Below, piece by piece: positions 1 to 9,436 of a stretch of DNA of 64,000 bases. Below the pieces are notes generated by a model that was not told the origin of the DNA, did no database searches, and saw nothing but the letters and a program-made list of their open reading frames with translations. Each line of letters starts with the position of its first letter. The first letter of the stretch is position 1. A program made the position numbers and the translations under genes. Source of the stretch: Glaciimonas sp. PCH181 (GTDB lineage: Bacteria > Pseudomonadota > Gammaproteobacteria > Burkholderiales > Burkholderiaceae_D); NCBI RefSeq assembly GCF_003056055.1, contig NZ_PYFP01000001.1:62001-126000 (forward strand), written 5' to 3'.

Positions 1-2
1 CC

Positions 3-1028
3 TGGTCTGTCGGTCAAACCGGCACAACATGCGGTAATGCCATTGCGGCCAGTGCTGATGTCGTTCTTTCAGTCGGTTGTCGTTTTACCGATTGGTCCGC
101 CTCAAGTTACCGCAAAGGTGCAAGTTTCTCATTCCCACCAGCCAAGCTAATTCATATAGACATCGATTTCCAGGAAATCGGCAAAAACTATCCGACCGAA
201 GTCGGTGTTGTCGCGGACGCCAAGAGTGCCCTGACGGATATATTGGCAGCGATCTCTGCAGAAGAATCCACACGCATACTCTCCCAGCGTGAAAGCTACT
301 TTAGCGATATTGAACGGTTGAAAGGTGAGTGGGAAGCTCTGCTTGCCAGACGTCGCGATAGTGATGCCGTTCCCTTTACTTCGCAGCGTCCGCTCGGCGA
401 ACTGCGAAAGTTGATGGATCGTGACGGTATCGTCGTTGTTGGTTCGGGTAATACCCAAGGTGCTGTGAAGCAGACTTTCCCCGTTTATTTGCCGCGGACC
501 CATTTGACTTCCGGTAGTTTTTCCTCAATGGGATGGGCAGTACCGGCGGCAATTGGCGCGAAATTGGCAATGCCGACCAGACAAGTTGTATGCATCGTTG
601 GCGATGGTGATTTCTTGCAGTCGCTTCAAGAAATGGCAGTTTGCGTTATGCACAATATCCCCGTTGTTTTCCTTGTGCAAAACAATAGCGGCTACATGTC
701 GATCCGTGGTGGTCAGCGCAAGATCATGGGACGTCACATTGGCAGCGAGTTCAATACACCGGACGGAAAACCGTATTCCCCGAACTTCACGGAAATTGCC
801 AGAAACTTCGGGCTTGAAGCGTGGCGTGTCGAACAAGTATCACAGCTTAATCCGGCACTGAAGAACGCCCTGGCTTGCAACGGACCTTCTTTGGTTGAGG
901 TAATCACTGCTCGGGATGCAGGTGGACCGTTTACGCCTGGTTGGTGGGATTTCCCTGTTCCGGCCTATGTCGAGGGAAGTGCGCATGATGAATATAACGA
1001 AGGTCGTGCGCTTGAGCAGCATTTGTAA
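3..1028 (+). CDS. ThDP-dependent enzyme, acetolactate-synthase-like (5' partial)
   Basis: The gene enters from the left edge; the frame is open from base 3, so about 340 C-terminal residues are present, against 550-600 for the whole family. The visible part covers the end of the middle domain (LIHIDIDFQEIGKNYP) and the whole ThDP-binding C-terminal domain. The ThDP/Mg motif GDGDF...QNNSGY lies near bases 600-695, with the usual spacing between GDG and NN. Such enzymes decarboxylate or ligate 2-oxo acids, but the substrate cannot be read here; acetolactate synthase, sulfoacetaldehyde acetyltransferase and glyoxylate carboligase share this fold. It ends 74 bp before a histidinol-dehydrogenase-family gene on the same strand, so the two probably form a catabolic operon rather than serving branched-chain amino acid synthesis. 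Fold assignment is firm; reaction is not. Confidence 0.85.
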   Translation, partial: WSVGQTGTTCGNAIAASADVVLSVGCRFTDWSASSYRKGASFSFPPAKLIHIDIDFQEIGKNYPTEVGVVADAKSALTDILAAISAEESTRILSQRESYFSDIERLKGEWEALLARRRDSDAVPFTSQRPLGELRKLMDRDGIVVVGSGNTQGAVKQTFPVYLPRTHLTSGSFSSMGWAVPAAIGAKLAMPTRQVVCIVGDGDFLQSLQEMAVCVMHNIPVVFLVQNNSGYMSIRGGQRKIMGRHIGSEFNTPDGKPYSPNFTEIARNFGLEAWRVEQVSQLNPALKNALACNGPSLVEVITARDAGGPFTPGWWDFPVPAYVEGSAHDEYNEGRALEQHL

Positions 1029-1102
1029 ACGCTTAAAGAAACTCGGGCAGCGCGTCCCGAAACAAATTAATCAGTCGAAATAAGCATTTAATAGGGAAGA
1101 AT

Positions 1103-2410
1103 ATGTCGTACAAATTAAAGTCAGCTACAGATCAACCTGCCGGCGAAGCGGATGTTTCAAAGGTCAGGGACACTGTTGAGTCAATGATCAAGGATATCTC
1201 CGTTCGAGGTGACGCTGGTGTCCGTACCTATTCCGCAATGTTTGATAAATGGGAGCCTAAGACTTTCCGTATGTCTCAGGCCGACATTGATGCATGCCTG
1301 GCGGAACTGACCCCACAGCAAATCGAAGACATCAAATTCGCACAGGCGCAAGTGCGAAATTTTGCGGAGCATCAACTCGCTTCAATGAAGGATATTGAGG
1401 TAGAGACATTCCCGGGTGTGATTCTGGGTCATAAGAACATCCCGATTGAGACTGTCGGATGTTACGTGCCAAGCGGTAAATATCCGCTAGTGGCTTCCGC
1501 CCACATGGGTATTGTGACGGCTAAAGTTGCCGGGGCAAAGCGCGTGATCGCTACTTCACCGCCATTTGACGGCCGTCCTAGTCCTGCCGTCATCGCCGCA
1601 ATTCACCTTGCCGGTGCAGACGAAATTTACTGCCTTGGCGGTGTACAGGCTATTGCTTCGATGGCTTTGGGCATTGGCGAGTTTCCGCAAGTGGACATGA
1701 TTGTGGGTCCTGGCAACGCCTATGTTGCCGAAGCCAAGCGCCAATTTTTTGGAAAAGTGGGGATCGATCTCGTTGCTGGCCCGACTGAAACGCTGGTCAT
1801 TGCCGACGATACAGTGGATGGAGAACTCGTTGCTACTGATTTGCTAGGACAGGCCGAGCATGGTCCTACTTCGCCAGCGGTGCTGATTACGACTTCCAAA
1901 CGTCTTGCGGACGAAACTTTAGTCGAGATTGAGCGCTTGCTTGGCTTATTGGATACGCAGGAAATCGCGCGTCAGGCATGGGACAACTACGGTGAAATTA
2001 TCGTTTGTGAAAATGATGAGGAAATGATTCGTGAATCTGACCTTATCGCATCTGAGCACGTTCAGGTGATGACAAAAAATCCCGATTTCTTCCTAGAGCG
2101 CTTGCAAAACTATGGGGCATTGTTTCTCGGCACCCGCACCAATGTGGCGTATGGCGATAAGGTTATCGGTACTAATCACACTTTGCCGACATCAGGCGCT
2201 GCGCGCTTCACTGGCGGACTGTGGGTAGGTAAGTTTCTTAAAACGTGCACATACCAGCGGATTTTAACTGATGAAGCTTCCTCAATGATTGGCGAATATT
2301 GCTCACGACTTTGCATCTTGGAAGGCTTCTCCGGACATGCCGAGCAAGCAAATATTCGCGTGCGCCGATTCGGGCACAAGGAAGTCGCCTTCGGTAAAGC
2401 TGTGGAGTAA
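1103..2410 (+). CDS. Histidinol dehydrogenase family protein (HpsN-like paralog)
   Basis: A 435-residue protein with the landmarks of the HisD family: [20 protein letters not shown], a catalytic-type [20 protein letters not shown], and a C-terminal [13 protein letters not shown] carrying the zinc-ligand-type histidine. HisD performs an NAD-dependent four-electron oxidation of a primary alcohol to a carboxylate; the HpsN branch does this on sulfopropanediol. The start is supported by GGGAAG just upstream. It lies outside any histidine operon, after a ThDP enzyme and before a broken HisN-like gene, so a catabolic alcohol-to-acid step is more likely than histidine synthesis. True HisD cannot be excluded without checking for a second copy elsewhere in the genome. 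Confidence 0.85.
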   Translation: MSYKLKSATDQPAGEADVSKVRDTVESMIKDISVRGDAGVRTYSAMFDKWEPKTFRMSQADIDACLAELTPQQIEDIKFAQAQVRNFAEHQLASMKDIEVETFPGVILGHKNIPIETVGCYVPSGKYPLVASAHMGIVTAKVAGAKRVIATSPPFDGRPSPAVIAAIHLAGADEIYCLGGVQAIASMALGIGEFPQVDMIVGPGNAYVAEAKRQFFGKVGIDLVAGPTETLVIADDTVDGELVATDLLGQAEHGPTSPAVLITTSKRLADETLVEIERLLGLLDTQEIARQAWDNYGEIIVCENDEEMIRESDLIASEHVQVMTKNPDFFLERLQNYGALFLGTRTNVAYGDKVIGTNHTLPTSGAARFTGGLWVGKFLKTCTYQRILTDEASSMIGEYCSRLCILEGFSGHAEQANIRVRRFGHKEVAFGKAVE

Positions 2411-2506
2411 CGGTCGAGGGGGACCGGGTAACACAGGGGTGATAAGAAAGTTGCGGTGTTTTCCGTTAAGCAGGTTGGGCGTTACAAGTTTGTACGCAAA
2501 CAAAAG

Positions 2507-2865
2507 ATGGACTATTCACTGACAGCTTTCACTAGTGATTTCCACGATTTGCAAGTTTGCTGAAGAACTGGCAGACCTGATTCGCGGAATTTCCGGCGCT
2601 TACTTTCGAAGCCCGATCGAGGTCGAGTACAAGCACGACGATTCACCCGTTACCGTTTACGGCTCAGGAAATAGAGGCGATTTTCGGGGATGGGTGGAGT
2701 TGTCGGTGACTTGCAAGGCAATCCGTTGACTCTTTTTCGGTCGGTAGAGTCATCGCGGTAGCGACTCGGGAACTTCATGGCCTGGCGTTAGCGGTGCTGA
2801 GTGGGGCCGCTCCGATTTACATGAAGTTCGGTATTGAGGGGATGTCGTCGACATTCCTGGAATGA
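2507..2865 (+). pseudogene. Inositol-monophosphatase/HisN-like phosphatase remnant
   Basis: Pieces of one protein appear in successive frames. MDYSLTAF starts at 2507. After a frameshift comes a stretch ending in YFRSPIEVEYKHDDSPVT (about 2535-2660), which matches the N-terminus of HisN-type histidinol phosphatases. AQEIEAIF follows in another frame, where the family has the ADREAE-type segment. The sequence then jumps to the family C-terminus: QGNPLTL (near 2715-2735) and, after another shift, GRVIAVATRELHGLALAVLS, ending at the TGA of 2863-2865. The metal-binding core between these ends is missing, so this is an internally deleted, frameshifted pseudogene. It follows the HisD-like gene directly, suggesting a former HisD-like/HisN-like pair. 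Confidence 0.75.
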
Positions 2866-2916
2866 AGTAAGTAGTTTGTTAAACCTTAACCTTGGCAGTT
2901 TGAATGGAGGAGCTGT

Positions 2917-4320
2917 ATGAAAAACGTTTATAAAAAAATCGAATTTGGCGCACTGTCGAGAATTGCTGCAGCGGCGCTGATGGTTTGCGTATCAGCGGCA
3001 AGTTACGCTGCGGGTGCAGATGACCTCGGAAAAGACCTGACACCTGTTGGCGCCGAAATGGCGGGCAATAAGGACGGCACAATTCCTAAGTGGGACGGCA
3101 AGGATGTGCCTCTCCCAGGCTGGTCACAAGGTAAATATCGCGGCGATTATTGGAGCCATAAGGGTGAGAAACCGCTTTTCAGTATCGACGCTTCGAATGT
3201 CAGTAAATATGCGGACAAGCTTTCGCCGGGTCAGGTTGAACTGATCAAGCAAACGAAAGGCTACACGATGGATGTGTATCAAACGCATCGGAACTGCGGC
3301 TACCCTGAGTGGGTAGAGGAGAACACGAAGAAGAACGTTGGATTTGCCAAACTCGCTGCGAACGGCTACGACATCAAAGACGCTTACCTGCCGGGCGTGC
3401 CGTTTCCGATACCAGAAAATGGCGCAGAGGCAATCTGGAATCACAAGCTGCGCTACACCGGATTAGGTTGGGAAATCGATTCCCTCACGACACTTGCATC
3501 GCCACGTAAAGGCTCGACCGAGTGGATCGATGCAAGCGCCTATCAGATTTTCTATTACCCATGGGGTGGTAAAGGTAGTAAGAAAATCAGCGAGTTGCCG
3601 ATGCAGGACTCGATGACTTACTTTAAGTACCTCAAACCGGCAGCGTTTGCAGGCCAGGCTGCTATATTAAATACGGTATATAACGCGGATTCCGAGTCAT
3701 ATTATTATTTCCCAGGACAACGTCGGGTACGCCGCTTGCCTTCGTATGCCTACGATGCGCCTTCGATCGGATGGGAAAGCGAATATCCGGTTGACATCAT
3801 CTCGGGCTATTACGGCCGTATCGATCGGTACGATTGGAAGTTGGTCGGGAAAAAAGAGATGTACGTTTCTTATAACGATTTCGGAGCCTACGATTTCCGT
3901 AAAGACAAGGCGACCGCCTTTAAGCCGGATATGCCTAACAAAGCGATGCATCGTTATGAATTGCACCGCGTGTGGGTGGTCCAGGGTACTGTGAAGAGCG
4001 GCGTGCGACATAGTTCGCCGAAGAGAACTTTCTATCTGGATGAGGATACCTGGAACTTGGTGGCCGCTGAAGACTACGACGCACAAGGCAAGTTGTGGAT
4101 GGTGCGCGAGACTGAGATGATCCCGGCCTGGGATGCGAACAATGCATGTATGTTCTCAGCCTTTGTCAACTATGACCTGGTAACTGGACGTTACCTCACC
4201 GACCAGCAACCGATTGGTTCGAACAAGGACGTCAAGTTCTTCGGCGAACCTGGAAACATCCGGGCGTTAAAAACGGATTTCTATACGCCTGAAAACTTGC
4301 GTTCACAAAGCGAGCGTTAA
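2917..4320 (+). CDS. DUF1329 domain-containing exported protein
   Basis: A 467-residue protein with a signal peptide (MKNVYKK, then a hydrophobic stretch ending ASYA-A, cleavage near residue 32) and the body of a DUF1329 protein, including conserved WDGKD, many aromatic residues and RRVRRLPSYAYD. The family is thought to be periplasmic with a LolA/LolB-like fold for hydrophobic ligands, but has no proven reaction. GGAGG upstream supports the start. It leads a block with an MMPL transporter and a YCF48-like protein, with a DUF1302 protein further on. These four families often co-occur beside catabolic genes for hydrophobic substrates, so a role in moving a hydrophobic compound across the envelope is an inference from context. 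Confidence 0.85.
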   Translation: MKNVYKKIEFGALSRIAAAALMVCVSAASYAAGADDLGKDLTPVGAEMAGNKDGTIPKWDGKDVPLPGWSQGKYRGDYWSHKGEKPLFSIDASNVSKYADKLSPGQVELIKQTKGYTMDVYQTHRNCGYPEWVEENTKKNVGFAKLAANGYDIKDAYLPGVPFPIPENGAEAIWNHKLRYTGLGWEIDSLTTLASPRKGSTEWIDASAYQIFYYPWGGKGSKKISELPMQDSMTYFKYLKPAAFAGQAAILNTVYNADSESYYYFPGQRRVRRLPSYAYDAPSIGWESEYPVDIISGYYGRIDRYDWKLVGKKEMYVSYNDFGAYDFRKDKATAFKPDMPNKAMHRYELHRVWVVQGTVKSGVRHSSPKRTFYLDEDTWNLVAAEDYDAQGKLWMVRETEMIPAWDANNACMFSAFVNYDLVTGRYLTDQQPIGSNKDVKFFGEPGNIRALKTDFYTPENLRSQSER

Positions 4321-4329
4321 TCGAAAAAC

Positions 4330-4375
4330 GGCTGCACTATCGCCACGAAGTCGCAATGACGCGATGGTCGCAGCC
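4330..4375 (+). other. Interrupted hairpin between DUF1329 and MMPL genes
   Basis: GGCTGC and ATCGC on the left pair with GCGAT and GCAGCC on the right, giving a two-part stem just after the DUF1329 stop codon. There is no T-run, so it is not a standard terminator. It could be an attenuator or an mRNA-stability element in an operon, or mean nothing. Confidence 0.3.
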
Positions 4376-4561
4376 GCTAAAATAAGTGTGAACACATGCT
4401 CTAGCTGACTAGCGACTGGATCCAAATCCAGTTGCGTCGGTATTGTCGCGTCTTGCTGGAAGAGTCGTCTTACTCCGGTGGATGCAAGTCGGATCGGATC
4501 GCAGGCGGCGATAGTCAATCGGTACCGTTTCTCAAAAGTAGAATAAGTAAAGGATGGGACA

Positions 4562-6922
4562 ATGTTAATGAAACTTGTAGGTTGGCTTGAAAACTTTTTT
4601 TTCAGCCATCGCAAGCTGACGTTAGGCGCGATCGCGGTGTTTACCGGGATCATGGCCATATTCGCTTTGCAGTTACGCATGGAAGCGGGCTTTGAAAAGC
4701 AAATGCCGCTCGGTCATGAATACATAGAAACGTTTCAGAAATATCGTTCGGATTTGCTAGGTGCGAACCGGCTGACCATTGTCGTCAAGCCACGATCCGG
4801 ATCAATTTGGACCAAAGAATCCCTCAAGCGTCTGTATGACGTCACGCAGGCAGTGGTGTATCTGCCGAGCGTCGATCGTGCCGGTGTGCAGTCTCTCTGG
4901 ACGCCAAACAGTAACGTAAACGAAATTACGGAAGAAGGATTCAGCGCGAATCCTGTTATTCCAAGCACCATCACGCCAGAAAATCTGACACCGGCGATCA
5001 TTGCCGCGATTCAGCGCTCAACCAGTCAGGGTGGCTTTGTCGGGACGCTAGTTGCGCGAGATCAGACGAGTGCGATGATCACGGCTGAATTAAATGAAGT
5101 AGACAGAGACGGGCAGAAGCTCGACTACATTGCGTATAACCATCTGCTAGAAGACCGGATACGTAAAAAATTCGAAGACGGTCAGTTCGAAATCCAGATT
5201 ATTGGTTTTGCCAAACAAATTGGCGATATCGCCGATGGCGCCAAGGGTGTTCTGGTTTTCTGCGGCATCGCCCTGTTATTAACGGCATTAGCCATTTACT
5301 GGTATTGCCATTCTTTGCGCTTTACCATCTTGCCGATCGCCTGTTCGCTTACCTCGCTGATCTGGCAGTTTGGTACATTGAGATTATTTGGTTATGGGCT
5401 TGATCCGTTGGGGGTACTGGTCCCCTTTCTGGTATTTGCTATCGGCGCTTCGCATGGGGTGCAGCAGATCAACTTTATTGTGCGTGAATTGTCGCACGGA
5501 AAAAGTACGATGGCGGCGGCGCGCTCAAGCTTTACCGGCTTGCTGGTTCCTGGCACGCTGGCCTTGATCACGGCATTCGTCTCCTTCATCACGCTGATTC
5601 TGATTCCGATTCCGATGGTGCGCGAATTGGCCGTCACGGCGTCAATCGGTGTTGGCTACAAGATTGTGACGAACTTGATCATGTTACCGGTGGCTGCATC
5701 CTGCTTTCATTTCACCAAAGAATATGCCGAGAAAGCAATGCTCAAGCGCGAGCAGCGTTCGAAATGGTTGCGTACTTTGTCCCGCGTAGCGGAGCCGCGC
5801 AACGCGGTCATCGTGTTGGTATTGGTAGCTGGTGTGTTCGGTGTGGCTGTATGGCAAAGTCGCGATAGAGTAATCGGTACGTTGCAAGCAGGTGCGCCGG
5901 AATTGCGCCCGGAAGCCCGTTACAACCGCGACGCAGTATCGATTTCGAGCAATTATGATATGGGTCTGGACTGGCTCAGCGTCGTATTCGAAGCACCACC
6001 TGATTCTTGCGGCAATGTGGCGCTGGGTGCCTATCAGGATGACTTTACCTGGCACATACAGAACGTGCCGGGCATCATTTCTGCATCTTCATACGCATCC
6101 CAACTACGGACCTTTAATGAGGGCTATAACGAGGGTAATCCCAAAATGTCGGTTGTGCCGATCGACTCGGGCAACTATGGCGGCCTGAGTGCAGAAATCG
6201 GACGAATACACGGTTATATGAACAAGGATTGCAGCATGACCGCAGCCCATTTCTTTTTGACGGATCACAAGGCAACCACCATCAATCGCATCATCGATAC
6301 GGTGAAGGAATTCAGAGCAGCCAATAAGATGCCAGGCGTCACTATCCGGCTTGCTGCTGGTAATGCCGGTGTGATGGCAGCTATCGACGATGAAGTCGAA
6401 AAGAGCGAATTACCAATGATGCTGTATGTATATGCGGCCATTGTGATACTGGTATTTCTGGCGTATCGCGATTTCCGTGCAGTGTTGGCCTGCTGCCTCC
6501 CTTTGATGGTCGGTACTTTCATCGGTTATTGGTTCATGAAGGAGCTGCAAATTGGCCTGACCGTCGCCACGCTTCCGGTCATGGTGTTGGCGGTTGGTGT
6601 CGGCGTGGACTATGCCTTCTATATTTATAACCGCTTGCAACTCCATCTGGCTGCCGGTGTGCCGATCGTGAAGGCCCTGGAAAAATCTATCCTTGAGGTC
6701 GGCATGGCCACGATCTTTACCGCAATTACCTTAGCGGTCGGTGTTGCTACCTGGGCATTTTCCGATTTGAAATTTCAGGCCGATATGGGCAAGCTGCTGG
6801 CATTCATGTTCATCGTGAATCTGGTGATGGCGTTGACAGCATTGCCCGCTTTGGCGGTGGTGTTGGAAATCGTCTTTCCGCGGCGCGGTCCGGTGCGCGC
6901 ACCGGGCATCATGGCTCACTGA
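4562..6922 (+). CDS. MMPL/RND-superfamily transporter
   Basis: A 786-residue inner-membrane protein with the RND plan of two repeats, each one transmembrane helix, a large periplasmic loop and five further helices. Helix 1 is near residues 20-40; a helix bundle near 230-380 is followed by a second repeat starting near 410 and ending in helices near 620-775. The second repeat has the proton-relay type motif GVGVDYAFYIYNRL; the matching place in the first repeat reads GASHGVQQIN, without the acidic residue. The length fits the COG1033/MMPL group, which moves lipids and other hydrophobic compounds. AAGGA precedes the start. It sits between the DUF1329 and YCF48-like genes, 13 bp before the latter, so they are very likely co-transcribed. 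Direction of transport is unknown. Confidence 0.88.
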   Translation: MLMKLVGWLENFFFSHRKLTLGAIAVFTGIMAIFALQLRMEAGFEKQMPLGHEYIETFQKYRSDLLGANRLTIVVKPRSGSIWTKESLKRLYDVTQAVVYLPSVDRAGVQSLWTPNSNVNEITEEGFSANPVIPSTITPENLTPAIIAAIQRSTSQGGFVGTLVARDQTSAMITAELNEVDRDGQKLDYIAYNHLLEDRIRKKFEDGQFEIQIIGFAKQIGDIADGAKGVLVFCGIALLLTALAIYWYCHSLRFTILPIACSLTSLIWQFGTLRLFGYGLDPLGVLVPFLVFAIGASHGVQQINFIVRELSHGKSTMAAARSSFTGLLVPGTLALITAFVSFITLILIPIPMVRELAVTASIGVGYKIVTNLIMLPVAASCFHFTKEYAEKAMLKREQRSKWLRTLSRVAEPRNAVIVLVLVAGVFGVAVWQSRDRVIGTLQAGAPELRPEARYNRDAVSISSNYDMGLDWLSVVFEAPPDSCGNVALGAYQDDFTWHIQNVPGIISASSYASQLRTFNEGYNEGNPKMSVVPIDSGNYGGLSAEIGRIHGYMNKDCSMTAAHFFLTDHKATTINRIIDTVKEFRAANKMPGVTIRLAAGNAGVMAAIDDEVEKSELPMMLYVYAAIVILVFLAYRDFRAVLACCLPLMVGTFIGYWFMKELQIGLTVATLPVMVLAVGVGVDYAFYIYNRLQLHLAAGVPIVKALEKSILEVGMATIFTAITLAVGVATWAFSDLKFQADMGKLLAFMFIVNLVMALTALPALAVVLEIVFPRRGPVRAPGIMAH

Positions 6923-6935
6923 TAGGAAAATTACT

Positions 6936-7958
6936 ATGAAAACAACGATACCGATGATTCTGTGGGTAAGAGCGTGCTTGGTAAGTAGTCTGGCGGTATT
7001 GCTGGTGGCACCAGCGTTTGCGCAACAAGCAACACCTGGCGCTGGACCAGCACCAACGGCGCTGAAAATGCAGGCTGCGGAAAATTCTTCTGGTTCCCTG
7101 AATGCATCAATTCTGGCGGCGACCAAGGCTGGCCGTCGTATCGTCGCAGTAGGCGATCATGGCGTGGTGCTGTTATCAGACGATGACGGCGCCCATTTCA
7201 GGCAGGCTAAATCAGTCCCGGTCCGTGCGACGTTGACAGGGGTGAGTTTCGCCGACGATAAAAATGGTTGGGCGGTGGGCCAGTGGGGAGTGGTGCTCAA
7301 TACGGCAGATGGCGGAGAGAGCTGGAAAGTGCAGCGCTCGGACACGACGATTGATCAGCCCTTGTTCTCGGTCTACTTCAAAGATAAAAATGAAGGATGG
7401 GCGGTGGGGTTATGGTCGCTGGTCTTGACTACGCAGGATGGCGGTAAGAGCTGGACCACGATCAAGTTGCCTGAGCCACCAGGCGGCGGAAAGATTGACC
7501 GTAATCTGTACAAGATTTTTGCCAATAGCAAAGGGACGCTGTTCGTCACGGCAGAGCAGGGAATGGTATTGCGCTCGTTGGATGGCGGTGCCAACTGGAC
7601 GTATTTGACGACAGGTTATAAAGGGTCGTTCTGGGCCGGGCTTGCCAATACGGATGGCACGTTGCTGGTGGGCGGTTTGCGTGGATCGATTTATCTGAGC
7701 AAGGATGATGGCGATACCTGGCAAGCAATAGCGTCGAACAATAAAAGCTCTATCACCGATTTTGCGCAGATTGGATCGAAGACCTTTGCAGTCGGGTTGG
7801 ATGGCGTAACGTTGGAGAGCGATGACATGGAGCAGACGTTTAAGGCAAGCCAACGGGAAGACCGGCAAGCCCTGACTGCCGCGATTGCCAGCAACGCAAA
7901 CAAATTGATCATTTTTTCGAAGAAAGGCCTCTTGTCCGATAACAATCAATCTAAGTGA
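6936..7958 (+). CDS. YCF48/BNR-repeat exported protein
   Basis: A 340-residue protein with a signal peptide (cleavage near APAFA-QQ, residue 30) and repeated beta-propeller blades of the YCF48/Hcf136 type: GWAVGQWGVVLNTADGGESW, then GWAVGLWSLVLTTQDGGKSW and GMVLRSLDGGANW. Non-photosynthetic bacteria use such propellers as periplasmic scaffolds. It starts 13 bp after the MMPL gene with TAGGAAAA upstream. In Burkholderiales this family is often found beside MMPL, DUF1329 and DUF1302 genes, as here. Probably an accessory subunit of the transporter; no enzymatic role can be inferred. Confidence 0.85.
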   Translation: MKTTIPMILWVRACLVSSLAVLLVAPAFAQQATPGAGPAPTALKMQAAENSSGSLNASILAATKAGRRIVAVGDHGVVLLSDDDGAHFRQAKSVPVRATLTGVSFADDKNGWAVGQWGVVLNTADGGESWKVQRSDTTIDQPLFSVYFKDKNEGWAVGLWSLVLTTQDGGKSWTTIKLPEPPGGGKIDRNLYKIFANSKGTLFVTAEQGMVLRSLDGGANWTYLTTGYKGSFWAGLANTDGTLLVGGLRGSIYLSKDDGDTWQAIASNNKSSITDFAQIGSKTFAVGLDGVTLESDDMEQTFKASQREDRQALTAAIASNANKLIIFSKKGLLSDNNQSK

Positions 7959-8197
7959 TGGCAGCAGGAAGACAGTAACGGTGCAGGGCTGTGGGTGAAT
8001 ACATACATTGTCTGAAAATCGGGTTCGCAAATTTCCGTATCTAACGGATTTTTGCGGCTCTCTTGATTCAGATCAAGACGGGAATATCGGATGATTAGAT
8101 GATCCAAGCAAGGGAGCCATTTTAAGCGGACGTATCCCATTAGCTACCAAGCACAGTAGACCAATCGAAAGCAGTTAATCACAGGATGTAATAAAAC

Positions 8198-9079
8198 ATG
8201 TTGAAAAAAAATATGTTAACCATGCACTCCACCGTCACAAAGCACGCCAATCTTGTGATGGATATAGATGTCGCGAAAACCGCAGGATTTGATGCGATGG
8301 AGATAACGACAGATAAGCTGAAGGGCTATTTGGCCGCGGGGTATTCCGAGCAAGATTTACGTGATTTATTGAAGGATATTACGGTTCCTGGCATCGGGTT
8401 TTTAGTCGACATAGAACGGCAGGGAGAAGAATCCACGGCTCTCTACGATCAAGCCGAAGAGATGTTTAGGCTCGCAAATATTGCGGGAGCAAAAGGCATA
8501 GAAGTTATTACCGGTCCTTTGGAAGTGCAAGCGGTGATAGATCACCGGCAGGGTAAGGCGCCCACTTTGTATTCCGGTTTGCTCGGGCATAGTGAGAGCG
8601 AGCAAATGCGTCTGACTGCGAAAAATCTTGCAGCACTCGCAGACAAGGCGCAGGAGCATGGACTGTTGCTATATCTGGAAGCGCTGGCCTGGACCCCGAT
8701 CGGTAGCATAGCGAAGGCTTTGCAGCTTATAGACCGCGCCGAACGTAGCAACGTGAAGGTGGTAATCGACTACTGGCATGGCTATGCGGCGGGCGACAAG
8801 CCAGAGGAAATTTCGAAAATAAATAAAGAGTTGATTTACGGCGTGCATATATGCGATTCACTGTTGTTTGAAAGTGGCGTACCCAACGAGGCGGTGCTTA
8901 GAAATGTGGCTACAGGCCAAGGCGTGTTGAATCTCCAGGAGTGGACTGATGCAGTAAAGGCCACAGGATATGACGGATGGTGGGGGTGCGAACTATTTTC
9001 TAAAAAACAACAGCAGCAGAATAGTTATAGTGTTGCGCATGCGCTGAAAGCGCTGATGGAAAAATTGGTCGGGAAATAA
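8198..9079 (+). CDS. TIM-barrel sugar phosphate isomerase/epimerase family protein
   Basis: A 293-residue protein of the xylose-isomerase-like TIM-barrel family (AP endonuclease 2 type). Supporting motifs are the N-terminal GFDAMEITTDKL strand, the metal-ligand regions LYLEALAW and VVIDYWHGY, VHICDSLL, and the C-terminal YDGWWGCELFS, where the last acidic ligand lies. Members isomerise sugars or inosose, or act as hydroxypyruvate isomerase; the substrate is not readable. In-frame ATGs at 8213 and 8222 are alternative starts. It lies 240 bp after the YCF48-like gene and upstream of the IS remnant, and may belong to the catabolic block with the ThDP and HisD-like enzymes. Confidence 0.8.
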   Translation: MLKKNMLTMHSTVTKHANLVMDIDVAKTAGFDAMEITTDKLKGYLAAGYSEQDLRDLLKDITVPGIGFLVDIERQGEESTALYDQAEEMFRLANIAGAKGIEVITGPLEVQAVIDHRQGKAPTLYSGLLGHSESEQMRLTAKNLAALADKAQEHGLLLYLEALAWTPIGSIAKALQLIDRAERSNVKVVIDYWHGYAAGDKPEEISKINKELIYGVHICDSLLFESGVPNEAVLRNVATGQGVLNLQEWTDAVKATGYDGWWGCELFSKKQQQQNSYSVAHALKALMEKLVGK

Positions 9080-9436
9080 TAGACTCATACGGCTTGTTAA
9101 AAATGGCGTCGTCACGTTGATGTGATGGCGGCGAACTTGAGCGGATGATGTGCTTTCGGTCAGAAATAAGTAGACGGATTTTGGGCAATATCAGTGGTCG
9201 ATGTGAGGCGCAAAAGCGTGCATCGAGCTGTTTGCAATAACGCGGAGACGCTCTCTTTTGCGGATGATTGTTTTCAGCTCGGTTGTGCATTGGCTTTAAC
9301 GAAAACGTGTTTCACATCGGTCAGTTCGGAGATGTCGGCCTTTTACATACCTACTTTTGATACCCCTACCGGATAGTCGGGCGGTGGGTCGATAACTAAC
9401 TTGCACCGCCTTTCAGGACATACGGCAAGCAACGGA

